A stretch of 7,734 nt of DNA, from the NCBI GenBank assembly GCA_037446575.1, contig JBBIII010000096.1:1-7734 (forward strand). Direction: 5' to 3'. Made by a program: the position numbers and the translations under genes. Positions 5,592 to 7,734 of this stretch are shown here, one piece after another (position 1 is the first letter of the stretch; the number at the start of each line of letters is the position of its first letter). The notes below the pieces were generated by a model. It saw only the letters and a program-made list of their open reading frames with translations. It had not been told where the DNA came from and ran no database searches. The DNA comes from JBBIII01 sp037446575. GTDB taxonomy: Bacteria > Bacteroidota > Ignavibacteria > UBA10030.

Positions 5592-7414
5592 GTTCTACTT
5601 CGCTTTCCGAATGATTTTTCAATTTCACTTATAGCGTTGCCGGCTATATCTAAAAGCTCTTTTCTTGCCTCTCTCGTATCTGAACCCGGCGCATAACGAG
5701 CATATTCGGCGCGCTCCATGCAATTTTTTAACGACTGAATTGCTTCAGCATTAACATTGCCCCGCTTCAATCTATCGATAGCCACATCCAACACAAATTG
5801 AGCTTTTGATATACGCAACTTATGCTCAAGATATTCAGTTAATGCTTTTAGAATTTCCGCATGATAACTTTCTGTATCTCCTTGTTCTAAAAGCAGTCGA
5901 GCTTTTTTTAATCTCTTCGACGCTTCGCGTCCTGCCTTTTCAAAAAGCAATTTCGGCATATCACCATAAATATTTTCCATCCTTTTTCTATAGAACCAAG
6001 AACCAATAAAAGCCAATGGAGGTAATAACAATCCCAATAAAAATAATCCGGAAGATTCTGTTTCATCTTTACTGTGAATTTTTCCGATGTTTAATTTTAG
6101 GAATCTGATATCGTCCCCTAATATTCGAATATTTTCTTTTGCACTAATGCTCGAACTGAAAGCAGTGTATTCTTTGCCCGGAAGAATTGTAAATTCAAAT
6201 TTAGAAGAACGAATCGTTGTATAATCATTTTTCTCAAGGTCAAAATAAACGAATTGAATAGGTTCAATTATTCTTGTTCCTGCATTGCGCGGAATTAGCA
6301 AATATTCGGCGGTTTTCTTTCCGCGTATAACGTCGCCATCGCGAGAAATTTCTTCTGAAATTTTTGGTTCATACGCCTCAATATCAGCGGGCAGTTTTAG
6401 TTCAGGTAATGCAACCAATTTTATGTTTCCAGAACCCAAAACAGCAATTTTTAACGTAATAGGATCGCCGGCTTTTACACTTTTCTTATCTACTGAAGCG
6501 CTAAATGCAAACTTGCCGATAGCGCCAGAAAACCCTGATGGTTTATTGGCTGGTATTGGATCAACGGTAATTGTTAGCGGATTTGATTTTATATCGACAT
6601 TGGTTGTTTGCAATTGCTGGAAAAACGGATCGCTAAAAAATTGATCAAATGGATCATTGCTACGGCGTCGAGTTTGAACTTGAACCGCACAACGAACCTC
6701 TATCGGTGCAATCTTTAAGACGCCGGCTTGCGTTGCAAATAATGCTGATTTTTTGATCACTACTGAACGATATTGTTTCCCGTCTATAGTTTCATTAGTT
6801 AAGACCGGCTGTTTCGGCAACTCAAAATCCTCCGCCCAAAATCCTTCAAATGTCGGCGCCTTTGCTAAATCGTACCCTGATACAGAAACACGTGTATATA
6901 GTTTAAACGTTACAATTAATTGCTCTCCTTGCCGAACTCTGTGTTTATCGGCAAATGCTTTAATTAATAAGTTATCACCTATCTCTACTCCAGAAGCAGA
7001 TTCTTCTTTCTTTTGCTGTTGTTTTGGTTTGCTTTGTGTAACTTCTAATTGAATTGATTCTGTAGTAAGAGTTTTTCCTTTATATTCGATTGAAGCTGAT
7101 CCAATATTATATTTTCCCGACTGACGCGCATACAGAATATATGTATATGTTATGGATGCGGACATTCGTCCATTAATCCATTGCATATTTGTAGATTGAT
7201 TCGGGCCAGATATAACAACAAAGTTTCCAAAATCCGGAGCTTTGAGATTTCGCACACTATTTACATCACTCCCTGAAAATGTAAATGTAACCTGAAACTG
7301 TTCGCCAGCCGCAACTCTTATCGGATCTGCAGAAGCAGTGAATGTTCCATCCTGTGCATTAATCTCTAATGCAACAACAAATAAAAATAATGTTATTTGA
7401 ATTAACTGCCTCAT
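5588..7414 (-). CDS. batD: BatD family membrane-anchored protein
   Basis: BatD is an envelope protein of the Bat (Bacteroides aerotolerance) locus, thought to work with the VWA proteins BatA/BatB and the MoxR ATPase; its activity is unknown. The 608-residue length fits the family. A signal peptide (1-20, probable cleavage after INA) leads into a long beta-rich periplasmic region of several Ig-like modules (about 22-126, 145-285, 298-412), the first opening with TASADPIRVAAGEQFQVTF. A Lys/Gln-rich linker lies at 128-139, and the family-typical Asp/Phe stretch NDPFDQFFSDPFF at 253-265. One membrane helix (about 455-475) is followed by the basic RKRME and a helical cytoplasmic domain (477-608) containing EYARYAPG, also typical of BatD. 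It overlaps batE by 4 bases; a 65-base spacer separates it from batC. Its ATG is preceded only by a weak GTGGA about 6 bases upstream. Confidence 0.93.
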   Translation of the reverse strand: MRQLIQITLFLFVVALEINAQDGTFTASADPIRVAAGEQFQVTFTFSGSDVNSVRNLKAPDFGNFVVISGPNQSTNMQWINGRMSASITYTYILYARQSGKYNIGSASIEYKGKTLTTESIQLEVTQSKPKQQQKKEESASGVEIGDNLLIKAFADKHRVRQGEQLIVTFKLYTRVSVSGYDLAKAPTFEGFWAEDFELPKQPVLTNETIDGKQYRSVVIKKSALFATQAGVLKIAPIEVRCAVQVQTRRRSNDPFDQFFSDPFFQQLQTTNVDIKSNPLTITVDPIPANKPSGFSGAIGKFAFSASVDKKSVKAGDPITLKIAVLGSGNIKLVALPELKLPADIEAYEPKISEEISRDGDVIRGKKTAEYLLIPRNAGTRIIEPIQFVYFDLEKNDYTTIRSSKFEFTILPGKEYTAFSSSISAKENIRILGDDIRFLKLNIGKIHSKDETESSGLFLLGLLLPPLAFIGSWFYRKRMENIYGDMPKLLFEKAGREASKRLKKARLLLEQGDTESYHAEILKALTEYLEHKLRISKAQFVLDVAIDRLKRGNVNAEAIQSLKNCMERAEYARYAPGSDTREARKELLDIAGNAISEIEKSFGKRSRT

Positions 7415-7444
7415 TTATATTTCCACTTTAAGTTATCGGTTGTT

Positions 7445-7479
7445 ACTGAAAACTGATAACTGAATACTGATGACTAATT
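7445..7479. repeat. Intergenic heptad (7-bp period) repeat array 2
   Basis: Five consecutive units are read on the plus strand: ACTGAAA, ACTGATA, ACTGAAT, ACTGATG, ACTAATT. The core ACTGA is exact in four of five and the two following bases vary. The array begins at the first base after the batC stop codon and covers more than half of the 65-base batC-batD spacer. Its unit is close to that of array 1 (ACTGAAT against TCTGTAT), so both probably belong to one repeat family. Confidence 0.7.
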
Positions 7480-7734
7480 TTACCAATCTTTTTCCACTTT
7501 TACCCGCACAGCTTCGCGTTTCCGGAGTTTTTTCTGGATTTCTTTTTCATTATTGCGCATTGCTTCCAAAATTCTATCAGCTTCTTGTTTTGGCATTTGA
7601 TTTTTCTTTTGAACCTGCTGTGTTTGATCCTGTTTTGCTTCTTCCTGCTTTTGCTGTTGTTGCGGCTGCTGTTTATTTTGCTGCTGCTGGTTTTGTTGTT
7701 GATCCTGCTTTTGTTGGTCTTGTTTCTGATCTTG
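7480..7734 (-). CDS. batC: 3' end of batC: Gln-rich tail of TPR protein BatC (partial)
   Basis: The minus-strand frame is open from the right edge to TAA at 7482-7480 and gives the last 84 residues of a protein whose start lies beyond 7734. The first 40 residues contain 24 glutamines in an otherwise Lys/Asp/Asn-rich stretch. A charged helix follows, with EADRILEAMRNNEKEIQKKL (51-70), and the protein ends VKVEKDW. A low-complexity Gln/Lys tail, a D/E-x-x-L-x-A-M/L-x-x-x-E-K helix and a C-terminal KDW are typical of BatC from Bacteroidota, and the position directly before batD agrees. BatC normally carries TPR repeats and an N-terminal membrane anchor; these would lie outside the window. The family call rests on the tail and the neighbours only. 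Confidence 0.75.
   Translation of the reverse strand, partial: QDQKQDQQKQDQQQNQQQQNKQQPQQQQKQEEAKQDQTQQVQKKNQMPKQEADRILEAMRNNEKEIQKKLRKREAVRVKVEKDW

Noticed and set aside
6285..7052. Plus-strand open frames of about 100-119 codons opposite batD.
   Set aside because: They lie wholly inside the well-supported batD coding region, have no ribosome binding site or recognisable motif, and arise from the codon pattern of the opposite strand.
7590..7734. The CTG/TTG-rich stretch looks like a triplet-repeat or CRISPR-like region at first sight.
   Set aside because: It translates cleanly in the minus frame as the Gln-rich tail of BatC, with mixed CAA/CAG codons and no repeat-spacer structure.

Overview
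The window is AT-rich bacterial chromosome, densely coding. It most likely comes from the Bacteroidota/Ignavibacteria/Chlorobi (FCB) branch. The evidence is a batC-batD-batE gene run of the kind typical of that branch, a TAnnTTTG-type promoter (the Bacteroidota housekeeping -7 element) at 3371-3378, and genes that mix clear Shine-Dalgarno sites with none at all. The class-level assignment is inference.

Layout. Bases 1-176 hold the possible last codons of an upstream gene, a strong rho-independent terminator (72-107) and a hairpin leader directly before the ribosome binding site of typA. typA (177-2027, +) is complete. An 80-base spacer with a 7-bp-period repeat follows, then a PLP-dependent class I/II aminotransferase (2123-3292, +) of an atypical subfamily. 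A 113-base spacer with a good promoter candidate precedes a 464-residue coiled-coil protein with a C-terminal response-regulator receiver domain (3406-4800, +). The strand then switches: batE (4824-5591, -), batD (5588-7414, -) and the 3' end of batC (7480-7734, -) run convergently towards the response-regulator gene. A second 7-bp-period array lies between batC and batD.

How the genes relate. batC, batD and batE form one co-oriented envelope-associated operon; batD and batE overlap by 4 bases. The rest of a Bat/MoxR locus (moxR, a DUF58 gene, batA, batB) is expected just beyond base 7734. The three plus-strand genes show no common pathway. typA is a translation and ribosome-assembly GTPase, the aminotransferase substrate is unknown, and the coiled-coil receiver protein looks like a signalling or scaffold component with its own promoter.

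The best candidates for something little described are the two intergenic heptad-repeat arrays, which share the unit WCTGWAT-like, and the unusual architecture of the coiled-coil/receiver protein, with a duplicated F-x-I-S-x-x-E-H motif just before the receiver. I see no CRISPR array, mobile element, tRNA or rRNA.
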